A program made the translations under genes and the position numbers. Positions 1 to 6,714 of a DNA stretch of 53,459 bases are shown here, piece after piece. The notes under the pieces were generated by a model. The model worked only from the letters and a program-made list of their open reading frames with translations. It had not been told where the DNA came from and did not search any database. Every line of letters begins with the position of its first letter. The stretch's first letter is position 1. The stretch is from Bacteroidia bacterium (GTDB taxonomy: Bacteria; Bacteroidota; Bacteroidia; Flavobacteriales; Flavobacteriaceae). The stretch lies in the NCBI GenBank assembly GCA_030430535.1, contig JAUIKY010000023.1:1-53459 (forward strand), written 5' to 3'.

Positions 1-1
1 C

Positions 2-313
2 AAAATGGGAACGCCCTGCATTCGGCATTCAACATTTTTGAAGAAAAAAATACGAAAAGTAGCTGTTTTAGGTGGCTCGGGCAGTTTTGCCATTCAAGCC
101 GCTAAAGCCTCTGGTGCTGAAGCTTTTCTGACGGCCGACCTGAAATACCACGACTTTTTTCAGGCTGAAAACCACATCCTACTTGCCGATATAGGCCATT
201 ATGAAAGCGAACAGTTCACAAAAAACCTTTTAGTAGCTTATCTTACAAAAAAAATTCCTAATTTTGCAATCATTTTATCAAAGACAAATACCAATCCTGT
301 TAAGTATTTTTAA
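2..313 (+). CDS. Nif3-like dinuclear metal centre protein, C-terminal part
   Basis: The reading frame is open to the left edge of the window, so only the last 103 or so codons are present and the true start lies upstream. The visible part has the C-terminal signature of the Nif3/YbgI family: a VAVLGGSGSF strand, the TADLKYHDFF segment, and the metal-binding GHYESEQ motif near the end. Family members form toroidal hexamers with a two-metal site and have been linked to GTP cyclohydrolase-type and metal-related roles; the physiological role is not settled. The next gene starts 3 bases after the stop, so the two are almost certainly co-transcribed, which is the usual arrangement in Bacteroidota. 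Confidence 0.9.
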   Translation, partial: KMGTPCIRHSTFLKKKIRKVAVLGGSGSFAIQAAKASGAEAFLTADLKYHDFFQAENHILLADIGHYESEQFTKNLLVAYLTKKIPNFAIILSKTNTNPVKYF

Positions 314-316
314 AGT

Positions 317-1099
317 ATGGCTAAAAAGAAAGAAGCAACTGTTGAAGAGCGTTTAAGAGCTTTATACGATTTACAACTCATCGATTCGCGCATTGACGAA
401 ATTAGAAATGTTCGTGGAGAATTGCCGTTGGAAGTTCGCGATTTGGAAGATGAAGTAGCTGGATTAAACATAAGATTAGAAAAACTTGTTGCCAGTTTAG
501 AGGTTATCGACAACGATATTGCAGGTAAAAAGAATTTAATTGAAGAATCTAAAGCTTTGATTAAAAAATACGGCGAGCAACAAAAAAATGTTAGAAACAA
601 CAGGGAATACAACTCTTTGACCAAAGAGGTAGAGTTCCAAGAGCTTGAAATTGAATTGGCCGAAAAGCACATTAGAGAGTTTAAGGCTCAAATTGAGCAG
701 AAAAAAGAGGTTATTGCCGAAACCAAAGAGCGTTTAAAAGAGCGCGAAAACCACTTAAAGCACAAAAAAGGTGAGCTTAACGATATTTTGGCAGAAACCG
801 AAAAAGAAGAGCAAGCGTTATTGAAAAAATCGGAAGAATACAAAGAACAAATCGAAGATCGTTTAGTGGCTGCCTACACCAGAATTAGAACCAACGTAAA
901 GAATGGTTTGGCTGTAGTACCAGTTGAAAGAGGTGCTTCTGGAGGGTCGTTTTTCACGATTCCGCCACAGGTTCAGGTAGAGATTGCTTCTCGTAAAAAA
1001 GTCATTACCGATGAGCACAGTGGACGTATTTTAGTAGATCCTGTTTTAGCCGAAGAAGAAAAAGAAAAAATGGAAAAACTGTTCGCTAAAATAAGCTAA
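317..1099 (+). CDS. DUF164-type coiled-coil protein with cysteine-less zinc ribbon
   Basis: A 260-residue protein, mostly a long charged coiled coil (about residues 5-195), followed by a short C-terminal domain. It matches the C4-type zinc ribbon (DUF164, CT398-like) family that sits next to Nif3-like genes. The C-terminal domain normally carries two Cys-x2-Cys knuckles; here they read GASGGSFFTIPP and TDEHSGRILVDP, so all four cysteines are replaced by Ser, Ser, Asp and Ser. The fold is probably kept but zinc binding by this site is not expected. The start at 317 is 3 bases after the preceding stop, and a strong terminator follows at 1122. The cellular role is unknown; a chaperone or nucleic-acid-related function has been suggested for the family. 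Confidence 0.88.
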   Translation: MAKKKEATVEERLRALYDLQLIDSRIDEIRNVRGELPLEVRDLEDEVAGLNIRLEKLVASLEVIDNDIAGKKNLIEESKALIKKYGEQQKNVRNNREYNSLTKEVEFQELEIELAEKHIREFKAQIEQKKEVIAETKERLKERENHLKHKKGELNDILAETEKEEQALLKKSEEYKEQIEDRLVAAYTRIRTNVKNGLAVVPVERGASGGSFFTIPPQVQVEIASRKKVITDEHSGRILVDPVLAEEEKEKMEKLFAKIS

Positions 1100-1121
1100 A
1101 CCATCATTCTTTTAAAATATC

Positions 1122-1157
1122 AAAAGCCTTCAAAAATTAATTTTGAAGGCTTTTTTG
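1122..1157 (+). terminator. Rho-independent terminator
   Basis: A 14-bp perfect stem (AAAAGCCTTCAAAA paired with TTTTGAAGGCTTTT, 5-base loop) followed by more T residues. It lies 22 bases after the DUF164 gene and ends the Nif3-DUF164 unit. Confidence 0.9.
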
Positions 1158-1201
1158 TTTAAGGTTTTTAATTTTTGCTCGTCTATATAAAAAAACATTA
1201 C

Positions 1202-1858
1202 ATGAAAACCTTACTCCCACTATTAGCACTTACCCTATTTTTCAGTTGCCAAAACACGGCACAAACCCATAAAAAACAACAAGCCATTATTAATGCCCAA
1301 CCCGTTGAAGCCCCCATAGAAAATGGTTTGGCCAGAGCCTATTTTGCCAGCGGCTGCTTTTGGTGCGTCGAGGCCATTTACGAGAGCGTAAAAGGTGTAA
1401 AGGAATCCATTTCGGGTTACTCGGGCGGGCATACCCAAAACCCTACTTACGAAGCCAGCAACACCGGAAGGACCGGCCACGCCGAAGCCGTTGAGATTAT
1501 TTACGACCCCAAAGTGGTGAGTTTTGAAACACTGGTAGATGTCTATTTTGCCTCGCAAAACGTTACTCAGGTTAACGGACAAGGTAATGACAGAGGTTCG
1601 CAATACCGTTCCATTATTTTTTACCAGAACGACGAGCAAAAACAGATAATCTTAAAGAAAAAAGAAGCCTTGGCCAAAAAGCTTGATGCCAAAATTGCCG
1701 CCAAAGTATATCCCTTCCAAAAGTTTTGGGTGGCTGAAGATTACCACCAAGATTACGAAAAAAAACACCCCAATCACCCATATATCCAAAATGTGTCCAT
1801 CCCTAGGTTAAATCGCTTTAAAGCCAAAATGCCAGAGGTTTTAAAAGAGAGCCACTAA
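1202..1858 (+). CDS. msrA: Peptide methionine-S-sulfoxide reductase MsrA, lipoprotein form
   Basis: Reduces the S epimer of methionine sulfoxide in proteins. The catalytic motif GCFWCVE is at about residues 51-57 (nucleophile near residue 52), followed by the conserved GYSGG, GHAEAVE and GSQYRS segments and a C-terminal EDYHQDY. The start at 1202 is preferred over an in-frame ATG at 1175 because it gives a clean signal sequence, MKTLLPLLALTLFF, ending in the lipobox-like FFSC. The protein is therefore predicted to be exported and lipid-anchored, protecting envelope proteins instead of cytosolic ones. It has its own transcription unit after the upstream terminator. No terminator is visible before the repeat-rich block beginning near 1879. 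Confidence 0.95.
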   Translation: MKTLLPLLALTLFFSCQNTAQTHKKQQAIINAQPVEAPIENGLARAYFASGCFWCVEAIYESVKGVKESISGYSGGHTQNPTYEASNTGRTGHAEAVEIIYDPKVVSFETLVDVYFASQNVTQVNGQGNDRGSQYRSIIFYQNDEQKQIILKKKEALAKKLDAKIAAKVYPFQKFWVAEDYHQDYEKKHPNHPYIQNVSIPRLNRFKAKMPEVLKESH

Positions 1859-1878
1859 ATTACATTTCGCTTTTTGAC

Positions 1879-1965
1879 TTTGTAGAAAATTTCGGTTATT
1901 TTCGTTAGTACGTAATTATTAATGTTGAAATAAACATAATGGGGCTAAACTTATTTTGTTTAGCC
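1879..1965 (+). repeat. Shared left end of array A (promoter-like box plus hairpin)
   Basis: This stretch is repeated at 51003-51085. The last 36 positions (1930-1965 and 51050-51085) agree at 33 and include the hairpin GGCTAAAC-N7-GTTTAGCC (1943-1965). Upstream, both copies have TTG, 14 bases, then TATTTT[C/A]G (1897-1904 here), close to the flavobacterial TAnnTTTG box, so the left end may carry a promoter reading into the array. Confidence 0.75.
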
Positions 1966-1969
1966 AACA

Positions 1970-1978
1970 GTTAGCCAC
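1970..1978 (+). repeat. Cassette 5' inverted repeat GTTAGCCAC
   Basis: Nine bases that recur exactly inverted at 2753-2761 (GTGGCTAAC). Together they bracket the genes at 1994 and 2391 as one unit. Confidence 0.7.
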
Positions 1979-1993
1979 AAGTTGAAGAAGTAA

Positions 1994-2377
1994 ATGAACT
2001 ACGAAATACCTAATTCATATAATTGGTTTTCAAAACTGAATTTAACACAATTCATTCCTTGGAATTTTGAAACGGAAATTAATCCGAATTCATCAATCAA
2101 CGAACGATTCAAAATTGAGTGTGAACAGAATCGAGAAGTTCTGACCTTCGGACGAAGACAAGATATGGACACTTTTGTCGGATTTGAAATTGTGAACGGA
2201 AAAGTAACGGAGAAAATAATTGTCTTTCATCCTTCATTCGGAACAAATGTGAAAGGTTGGAATATTATCGAATCTGAACATTCGGATTTTTTTGAATTTA
2301 TGCAAAAAAGAGTTTTGCCAGAAATGAAAGAATGGATTCCTGAAGATGACGTGAATGATTATATCGAAACTAATTAA
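1994..2377 (+). CDS. Uncharacterised cassette protein, 127 aa
   Basis: Not recognised with confidence. It is a soluble acidic protein without signal or membrane segment. The central part (NREVLTFGRRQDMDTFVGFE...KIIVFHPSFG) and the C-terminal FFEFMQKRVLPEMKEWI are faintly like SMI1/KNR4-type immunity proteins, a weak impression only. It is the first gene of array A, 28 bases after the shared left-end hairpin, and is followed 13 bases later by a second small gene in the same inverted-repeat unit. AT content and codon choice (AAT, ATT, GGA-rich) differ from msrA before it, consistent with acquired DNA. Confidence 0.7.
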   Translation: MNYEIPNSYNWFSKLNLTQFIPWNFETEINPNSSINERFKIECEQNREVLTFGRRQDMDTFVGFEIVNGKVTEKIIVFHPSFGTNVKGWNIIESEHSDFFEFMQKRVLPEMKEWIPEDDVNDYIETN

Positions 2378-2390
2378 ATCTTTGTGAAAA

Positions 2391-2747
2391 ATGTGTGAAA
2401 ATTGTTTTGACAAAGAATATTATGGATTTCCATCTCAAGTTGAATTTGAAAAATTTGAAGAAATTTTAGACCAAAAATGTAGTTCTGGAAAAGTTCAAAT
2501 ACTGGAATCACAAAACGAAGAAGAAAGCGGATTAATGGACTTCAGAATGTATTATAAATGTAATACTTGTGATGAAAAATACGCAATGTCTATTCCTGAT
2601 AATGCTTGGAGAGGTTATTTCTTAAATGAACAAAACGCAATTGAATATCATAATAAATTAAAAGAATCAGATAAAAAGAAAAAATATGGTTGTTTGATTA
2701 TTTTAATTCTAACAACAACAATCGTAATTTATTCATTGATAAAATAA
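2391..2747 (+). CDS. Uncharacterised cysteine-knuckle protein with C-terminal membrane anchor, 118 aa
   Basis: Not recognised. The N-terminus starts MCENC, and a second knuckle KCNTCDEKY is near residues 57-60, so a small zinc ribbon formed by two Cys-x2-Cys pairs is plausible. The C-terminus (about residues 98-117) is a hydrophobic helix preceded by KKKK, suggesting a tail-anchored protein with the metal-binding part in the cytoplasm. It is translated 13 bases after the preceding gene and both lie within one inverted-repeat unit (1970-2761), so they probably moved together. Confidence 0.7.
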   Translation: MCENCFDKEYYGFPSQVEFEKFEEILDQKCSSGKVQILESQNEEESGLMDFRMYYKCNTCDEKYAMSIPDNAWRGYFLNEQNAIEYHNKLKESDKKKKYGCLIILILTTTIVIYSLIK

Positions 2748-2749
2748 AA

Positions 2750-2782
2750 CCAGTGGCTAACACCAGTAACCGTTGTGCACAA
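2750..2782 (+). repeat. Cassette junction (YAACA-N3-GTAACCGTTG) with TTGTGCACAA palindrome
   Basis: Contains GTGGCTAAC (2753-2761, the inverted partner of 1970-1978), then TAACA-CCA-GTAACCGTTG, then a perfect palindrome TTGTGCACAA (2773-2782). The same YAACA-N2-3-GYAACCGTTG block closes both arrays, at 4027-4047 and 53328-53345. Confidence 0.7.
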
Positions 2783-2807
2783 TCTAACTAAATCGAACTA
2801 AAAATTA

Positions 2808-3350
2808 ATGTTGAAATCTGATATTAAAGAAATGACTGAAACTCATCGTCTAAAATTAAAGATGTGGGACGTTTTTTGGCATTACTCACCAGCGATTTTT
2901 TTATTAACAGTTCCATTAATCAATTTATATTTTATAATCGAAGCTCGACTAACAAATAACGAAATTGTACTTGAGCGAATCATCGATGGACTTGGATTCG
3001 TATGGCTATTCTTATCACTCTCAATAATCGGGTTTATATACAAATACCAGACACTGAAATTTAAGGAAATAGACCAAAAAGTCGAAACCAAACATTTTAG
3101 AAATGCGATTGAGCTAACCGAAAAAGAATTGGACTGGCGAATTATCAGACACGAGGAAAATTATTTGTTTGCATACTCATGGAATACACTATGGAGTTGG
3201 GGTGAACAGATAACTATAATCAAGAAAGGGAATAAAGTACTGATAAACAGTATTTGTAAATTAAATCAACCATCTTTTTTTGGTGGAAATCAAAAAAATG
3301 TGGACACGTTTAAACGAAATTTAAAAGCCAGTGCACAAAAACGGGGATAG
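2808..3350 (+). CDS. Uncharacterised two-TM membrane protein, 180 aa
   Basis: Not recognised. Two hydrophobic helices (about residues 28-46 and 63-83) form a hairpin near the N-terminus, followed by a soluble charged domain of about 95 residues ending ...RNLKASAQKRG. The last codons (3331-3342) read GTGCACAAAAAC, which repeats the GTGCACAA of the unit's 5' end at 2775-2782. The end of the frame therefore appears to run into the cassette's 3' recombination-like site, and the C-terminal few residues may not be native. It is the second unit of array A and has its own small upstream gap (60 bases). Confidence 0.65.
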   Translation: MLKSDIKEMTETHRLKLKMWDVFWHYSPAIFLLTVPLINLYFIIEARLTNNEIVLERIIDGLGFVWLFLSLSIIGFIYKYQTLKFKEIDQKVETKHFRNAIELTEKELDWRIIRHEENYLFAYSWNTLWSWGEQITIIKKGNKVLINSICKLNQPSFFGGNQKNVDTFKRNLKASAQKRG

Positions 3351-3465
3351 TTCATTGCGTCTGAATTTCCAATTAGAGTTCATTGCAATTTGCTATCTTC
3401 AGTTTAAAGTGGAAAACCCTAGCGGATTTTCCCGAAACGAAATCATACACAAAACTGTTACCACA
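3331..3465 (+). repeat. Long attC-like junction between the third and fourth genes of array A
   Basis: Starts with GTGCACAA (3331-3338, inside the previous gene) and ends at CTGTTACCACA before the next gene, about 120 bases apart. It contains CGAAATCATA at 3439-3448, also found just before the matching point in array B (52054-52063). A short complementary block (ATTGCGT at 3355-3361 against ACGAAAT at 3438-3444, 6 of 7) makes a weak stem. Confidence 0.45.
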
Positions 3466-3475
3466 TATTTGAGAA

Positions 3476-4003
3476 ATGACTAAAAAACAACGAAAAATAT
3501 TTTATCCAACAATTTTCTTTCTTGGTACGATTTTAATGATTTTCCAAATAAAAATATATCGAAATACTATAATTGATTTGATAATTCCAATTGGAATTGT
3601 AATAGTAACCGGAATTATATCATTCATATTTGACTTTAAGAACTATAAACAAACTTATGAATATAGCGGAATTGAACTCTATCTATATTCGATTATGCAT
3701 TACATAATTGGATTTGGATTTTTCGTTTGCTCAATCTTTATGCTAACTAATTATTATTTCGCTGATCAAAATGTAAAAACGGAATCTTATAAAATTATTG
3801 ACAGAACATGGCTTCCTGAAAGAGTTGGAAAAACAGGTTCCAAAAAACAGCCTGTTTTCACTATAAACTATAAAGGAAAAAGAAAAGAATTAGTTTTCTA
3901 TTCTCAATACTATAATAAAATGAATTCTTATAAAACTGTTGAATTTGACATTCGTAAAGGATTTTTTGGATTTGACATTTTAAAAAACAAGAAACTGAAT
4001 TAA
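3476..4003 (+). CDS. Uncharacterised three-TM membrane protein, 175 aa
   Basis: Not recognised. Three hydrophobic helices (about residues 9-28, 32-52 and 68-96) are followed by a soluble C-terminal domain of about 80 residues with a KQPVFTINYKGKRKELVFY segment, resembling DUF3592-like extracytoplasmic folds only in general shape. The unit is bracketed by TGTTACCA (3456-3463) and TGGCAACA (4027-4034), imperfect inverted repeats (GTTACCA against GTTGCCA). It is strongly AT-rich, like the other array genes. Confidence 0.68.
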   Translation: MTKKQRKIFYPTIFFLGTILMIFQIKIYRNTIIDLIIPIGIVIVTGIISFIFDFKNYKQTYEYSGIELYLYSIMHYIIGFGFFVCSIFMLTNYYFADQNVKTESYKIIDRTWLPERVGKTGSKKQPVFTINYKGKRKELVFYSQYYNKMNSYKTVEFDIRKGFFGFDILKNKKLN

Positions 4004-4022
4004 AACAATAACAGAATAAAAA

Positions 4023-4069
4023 CTACTGGCAACAAAGGCAACCGTTGCACAAACCCATGATTTTGCAAA
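4023..4069 (+). repeat. Shared right end of array A
   Basis: Positions 4038-4069 agree at 26 of 32 with 53336-53367, including AACCGTTGCACAA. Just upstream is TGGCAACA, the inverted partner of 3456-3463. Beyond 4069 the two loci are unrelated, so this marks the array boundary. Confidence 0.75.
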
Positions 4070-4086
4070 TACAGAATTACCATCAA

Positions 4087-4734
4087 ATGAAAAACCTCAT
4101 CCTTTTAACACTCGTCCTTATCTTTTTTACAAACTGCAAACAAACCCCAAAAACCGAAGTTGAAAAAATAGATATTTCGGTAGCCGAAAAAATAGCCAAA
4201 GCACACGGTTACCAAAACTGGAAAAACGTAGCCGAGGTACAATTTACCTTCGCGGGCAAACGCCATTGGGTATGGCAACCCAAAACTAATCATGTGACTT
4301 TAAAAACAGAAACAGACACACTAAGCTACAACCGTAAGCAAATGGACAGCACCGCACTAAAAGCCGACCGTGCTTTTATTAACGACAAGTTTTGGTTGCT
4401 TATTCCGTTTCAATTGGTATGGGATAGCAGCGCCACCATTTCCGAACCTGAAAAAGCCACTGCTCCAATTGCAAATACGGTGCTCAATAAGATCACGATG
4501 ACTTACCCCAACGAAGGGGGTTACACACCGGGCGATGCTTACGATATTTTTTATAACGATAACTTCATCATCAAAGAATGGATTTTTAGGCGCGGTAATC
4601 AAACCGAACCATCGCTCATCAACACCTTTGAAAACCTGCAAGATTTTAACGGCATCAAAATAGCTTTGGAACACAAAAAAGGGGAAGGCGATTGGAGCCT
4701 TGATTTTACTAATGTGTCCGTAGTTTTAGAGTAA
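4087..4734 (+). CDS. Uncharacterised lipoprotein, 215 aa
   Basis: The start at 4087 gives MKNLILLTLVLIFFTNC, a lipoprotein signal with lipobox-like FTNC; an in-frame ATG at 4045 would read through the array's right-end repeat and is unlikely. The mature protein has a conserved-looking WKNVAEVQFTFAGKRHWVWQPKTNHV block and a later GGYTPGDAYDIFYNDNFIIKEW, suggesting a beta-rich envelope protein similar in pattern to lipoprotein-carrier-type folds. Function unknown. Composition returns to that of the chromosome here, so it is the resident gene to the right of array A. A terminator at 4833 ends it. Confidence 0.85.
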   Translation: MKNLILLTLVLIFFTNCKQTPKTEVEKIDISVAEKIAKAHGYQNWKNVAEVQFTFAGKRHWVWQPKTNHVTLKTETDTLSYNRKQMDSTALKADRAFINDKFWLLIPFQLVWDSSATISEPEKATAPIANTVLNKITMTYPNEGGYTPGDAYDIFYNDNFIIKEWIFRRGNQTEPSLINTFENLQDFNGIKIALEHKKGEGDWSLDFTNVSVVLE

Positions 4735-4832
4735 TTTTGAATTCATTTTTGTAAATAAAAACATCCAAACACCAATTATAGGCGTATATAAAGTATAGAA
4801 ATTACTATTCCGCTCAGGCGTCTATATATATT

Positions 4833-4865
4833 AAAAGCGCTTCAATCAATGGTTGAAGCGCTTTT
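4833..4865. terminator. Bidirectional terminator
   Basis: A 13-bp perfect stem, AAAAGCGCTTCAA with TTGAAGCGCTTTT, 7-base loop, with A and T runs on both sides. It lies between convergent genes (lipoprotein at 4087 and CDGSH protein ending at 4880). Confidence 0.9.
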
Positions 4866-4879
4866 ACATTTCTATGGAT

Positions 4880-5299
4880 TTATCCTTTAAATTTTGTTTT
4901 TACATGACTGCCATCGCAATACGGTTTATTGCCCGAAGCGCCACACCTGCAAAATGCCGTGGTTTTACTTTTCATTTCAGCACTGCCATCCAAATCAATC
5001 ACTTTTATTGTTCCGTGCACCAATAGTGGGCCATTGCTCAACACTTCCACTTTGGCTTCTTCAACAACCGTGCTTTCATCAACACTGGCATTCATATAGT
5101 AGCTCAAAGCACCCGAAGGACAACGCACCACCTGATTGATAATCTCATCGGTTTGGGCACCCCCGATGGTTATCCACGGCCGCATATCGGGCCTAAAAAC
5201 CTTGGGCAGCCCTTTCACACAAATACCCGAATGTATGCAGGCCTCGGGATTCCAAACAATGGTTACCTCGCCGTTGGTATATTCCTTAGTTCCAGTCAT
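4880..5299 (-). CDS. 4Fe-4S mono-cluster / CDGSH iron-sulfur protein
   Basis: A 139-residue protein with two iron-sulfur modules. The N-terminal half has the divergent ferredoxin (Fer4_19) pattern CIHSGICVKGLPKVFRPDMR... with a later RCPSGAL. The C-terminal half has a complete CDGSH motif, CRCGASGNKPYCDGSH, which binds a 2Fe-2S cluster with three Cys and one His. Such proteins are thought to act in electron transfer or redox sensing. It is divergent from the tryptophan-degradation operon with a 114-base gap before the chosen kynU start, so a shared control region is possible. No direct role in the pathway is known. Confidence 0.9.
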   Translation of the reverse strand: MTGTKEYTNGEVTIVWNPEACIHSGICVKGLPKVFRPDMRPWITIGGAQTDEIINQVVRCPSGALSYYMNASVDESTVVEEAKVEVLSNGPLLVHGTIKVIDLDGSAEMKSKTTAFCRCGASGNKPYCDGSHVKTKFKG

Positions 5300-5381
5300 A
5301 GTGGGTGTTTTTATTAAAGATACGAAAAAATCGGGACAATTTTCTTGTTTTCACCGTACCCATTTGTAAGTTTAGAATGCT

Positions 5382-5389
5382 TATTTTTG
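5382..5389 (+). promoter_or_regulatory. Promoter-like box upstream of kynU
   Basis: TATTTTTG fits the flavobacterial TAnnTTTG -7 element; a TTTG sits at 5363-5366, slightly closer than the usual 17-23 base spacing. If used, transcription starts after the ATG at 5345 and supports the later TTG start at 5414. Confidence 0.45.
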
Positions 5390-5413
5390 TTAGAAACCCA
5401 AAAAGAAAATACC

Positions 5414-6700
5414 TTGTTCCATTATAAAACGGGTCTTGATTTCGCCTTAGAACAAGACCAAAACGACAAACTGAGAGCTTACCGAAATCAATTCCACATT
5501 CCGAAAAACCAGGATGGAAGCGATTGTATTTATATGACGGGCAACTCGTTGGGACTTCAGCCTAAAAGTACCAAAGCCTATGTAAACCAAGAGCTTGACG
5601 ATTGGGCTCAATTGGGTGTTGAAGGTCATTTTGAAGCAAAAAATCCGTGGTTGCCCTACCATGAGTTTTTAACCGAAAGCATGGCCAAAGTGGTGGGCGC
5701 CAAACCTATTGAAGTGGTGGTGATGAACACCCTTACCGCCAATCTCCATTTTATGATGGTATCCTTTTACCAACCCACCAAAACCCGTTATAAGATACTC
5801 ATTGAAAGCGATGCGTTTCCTTCGGATAAATATGCGGTGGAATCACAATTACGCCACCATGGTTTTGATGATAAAGACGGACTAGTTCTATGGAAGCCCC
5901 GAAAAGGTGAAGAACTTTTGAATTATGAAGATTTAGAGACCATCCTCATGGAACAAGGCGAAGAAATCGCACTGATTATGGTTGGTGGGGTTAATTATTA
6001 CACTGGGCAGTTTTTCGATTTAAAACGCATCACGCAATTGGGGCATCAGTACGGCTGCAAAGTAGGTTTTGACTGTGCCCACGGCGCTGGCAACGTACAA
6101 CTCAATTTACACGATTCGGGTGCCGATTTCGCGGTTTGGTGCACTTATAAATATTTAAACTCGGGGCCGGGAAGTTTGGCAGGCTGTTTTGTGCACGAAC
6201 GCCATGCCTATAACAAAAACCTCAACCGCTTTACGGGCTGGTGGAGCCACAACAAGCAAACCCGTTTTAATATGCGCAACGAGTTTGACCAACTTCCGGG
6301 TGCCGAAGGCTGGCAGCTCAGTAACCCCCCTATTTTATCGATGGCCGCCATTAAAGCCTCATTGGATATGTTTGCCGAGGTGGGCATGGAACAGCTCACC
6401 GAAAAGTCGAAAAAATTAACGGGCTATTTCGAATTTTTATTGAAACAATTGGGCGAAGATACCATTAGAATCATAACCCCCGAAAACCCAAACGAACGCG
6501 GTTGCCAATTATCTATTCAAGTTAAAGATGCCAATAAATCATTACACGATAAATTAACCCAAGCAGGAGTCATTAGCGATTGGCGCGAACCCGATGTGAT
6601 TCGGTGTGCCCCCACGCCGTTTTATAATTCATTTGAAGACGTGTATCGTTTGGTTGAAAAGTTAAGGTCCATCCTAACCTTCCAAAAGGGAAGGAATTAA
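5414..6700 (+). CDS. kynU: Kynureninase
   Basis: A PLP enzyme that cleaves kynurenine or 3-hydroxykynurenine to (3-hydroxy)anthranilate plus alanine. Recognised by MTGNSLGLQPK, GVNYYTGQ, the FDCAHGAGNV segment with the PLP-binding Asp, and the Schiff-base lysine in CTYKYLNSGPG. About 428 residues with the TTG start at 5414, close to the family length; the ATG at 5345 would add 23 residues (MFSPYPFVSLECLF...) and precede a promoter-like box. The C-terminal codons (6666-6697) are formed by a dispersed repeat, giving the tail ILTFQKGRN. First gene of the 3-hydroxyanthranilate operon; kmo follows after 14 bases. Tryptophan dioxygenase and formamidase are not in the window. Confidence 0.95.
   Translation: MFHYKTGLDFALEQDQNDKLRAYRNQFHIPKNQDGSDCIYMTGNSLGLQPKSTKAYVNQELDDWAQLGVEGHFEAKNPWLPYHEFLTESMAKVVGAKPIEVVVMNTLTANLHFMMVSFYQPTKTRYKILIESDAFPSDKYAVESQLRHHGFDDKDGLVLWKPRKGEELLNYEDLETILMEQGEEIALIMVGGVNYYTGQFFDLKRITQLGHQYGCKVGFDCAHGAGNVQLNLHDSGADFAVWCTYKYLNSGPGSLAGCFVHERHAYNKNLNRFTGWWSHNKQTRFNMRNEFDQLPGAEGWQLSNPPILSMAAIKASLDMFAEVGMEQLTEKSKKLTGYFEFLLKQLGEDTIRIITPENPNERGCQLSIQVKDANKSLHDKLTQAGVISDWREPDVIRCAPTPFYNSFEDVYRLVEKLRSILTFQKGRN
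6666..6697 (-). repeat. CTTCCCC-type dispersed repeat, copy 1 (in kynU 3' end)
   Basis: Read on the minus strand it is AATTCCTTCCC...GGAAGGTTAGGATGGACC, matching 6746-6777 and 11796-11827 on the plus strand. It encodes the last residues of KynU. It faces the copy at the start of kmo, making an inverted pair across the junction. Confidence 0.7.
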
Positions 6701-6714
6701 TCATTCAATATTAA

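Noticed and set aside
1994-4003. Array A as a toxin-antitoxin or phage-defence island
   Set aside because: No recognised toxin, nuclease, TIR, helicase or other defence domain is visible; only small unknown proteins.
4045-4069. Small stem TTGCA/TGCAA in the right end of array A
   Set aside because: The second arm is not conserved in array B (CGTAA), so it is probably chance.
4045-4086. Upstream ATG for the lipoprotein at 4087
   Set aside because: Would translate the array's right-end repeat and bury the lipoprotein signal.
5345-5413. Kynureninase start at the ATG at 5345
   Set aside because: It adds 23 residues not expected in the family and lies upstream of a promoter-like box; kept as an alternative only.
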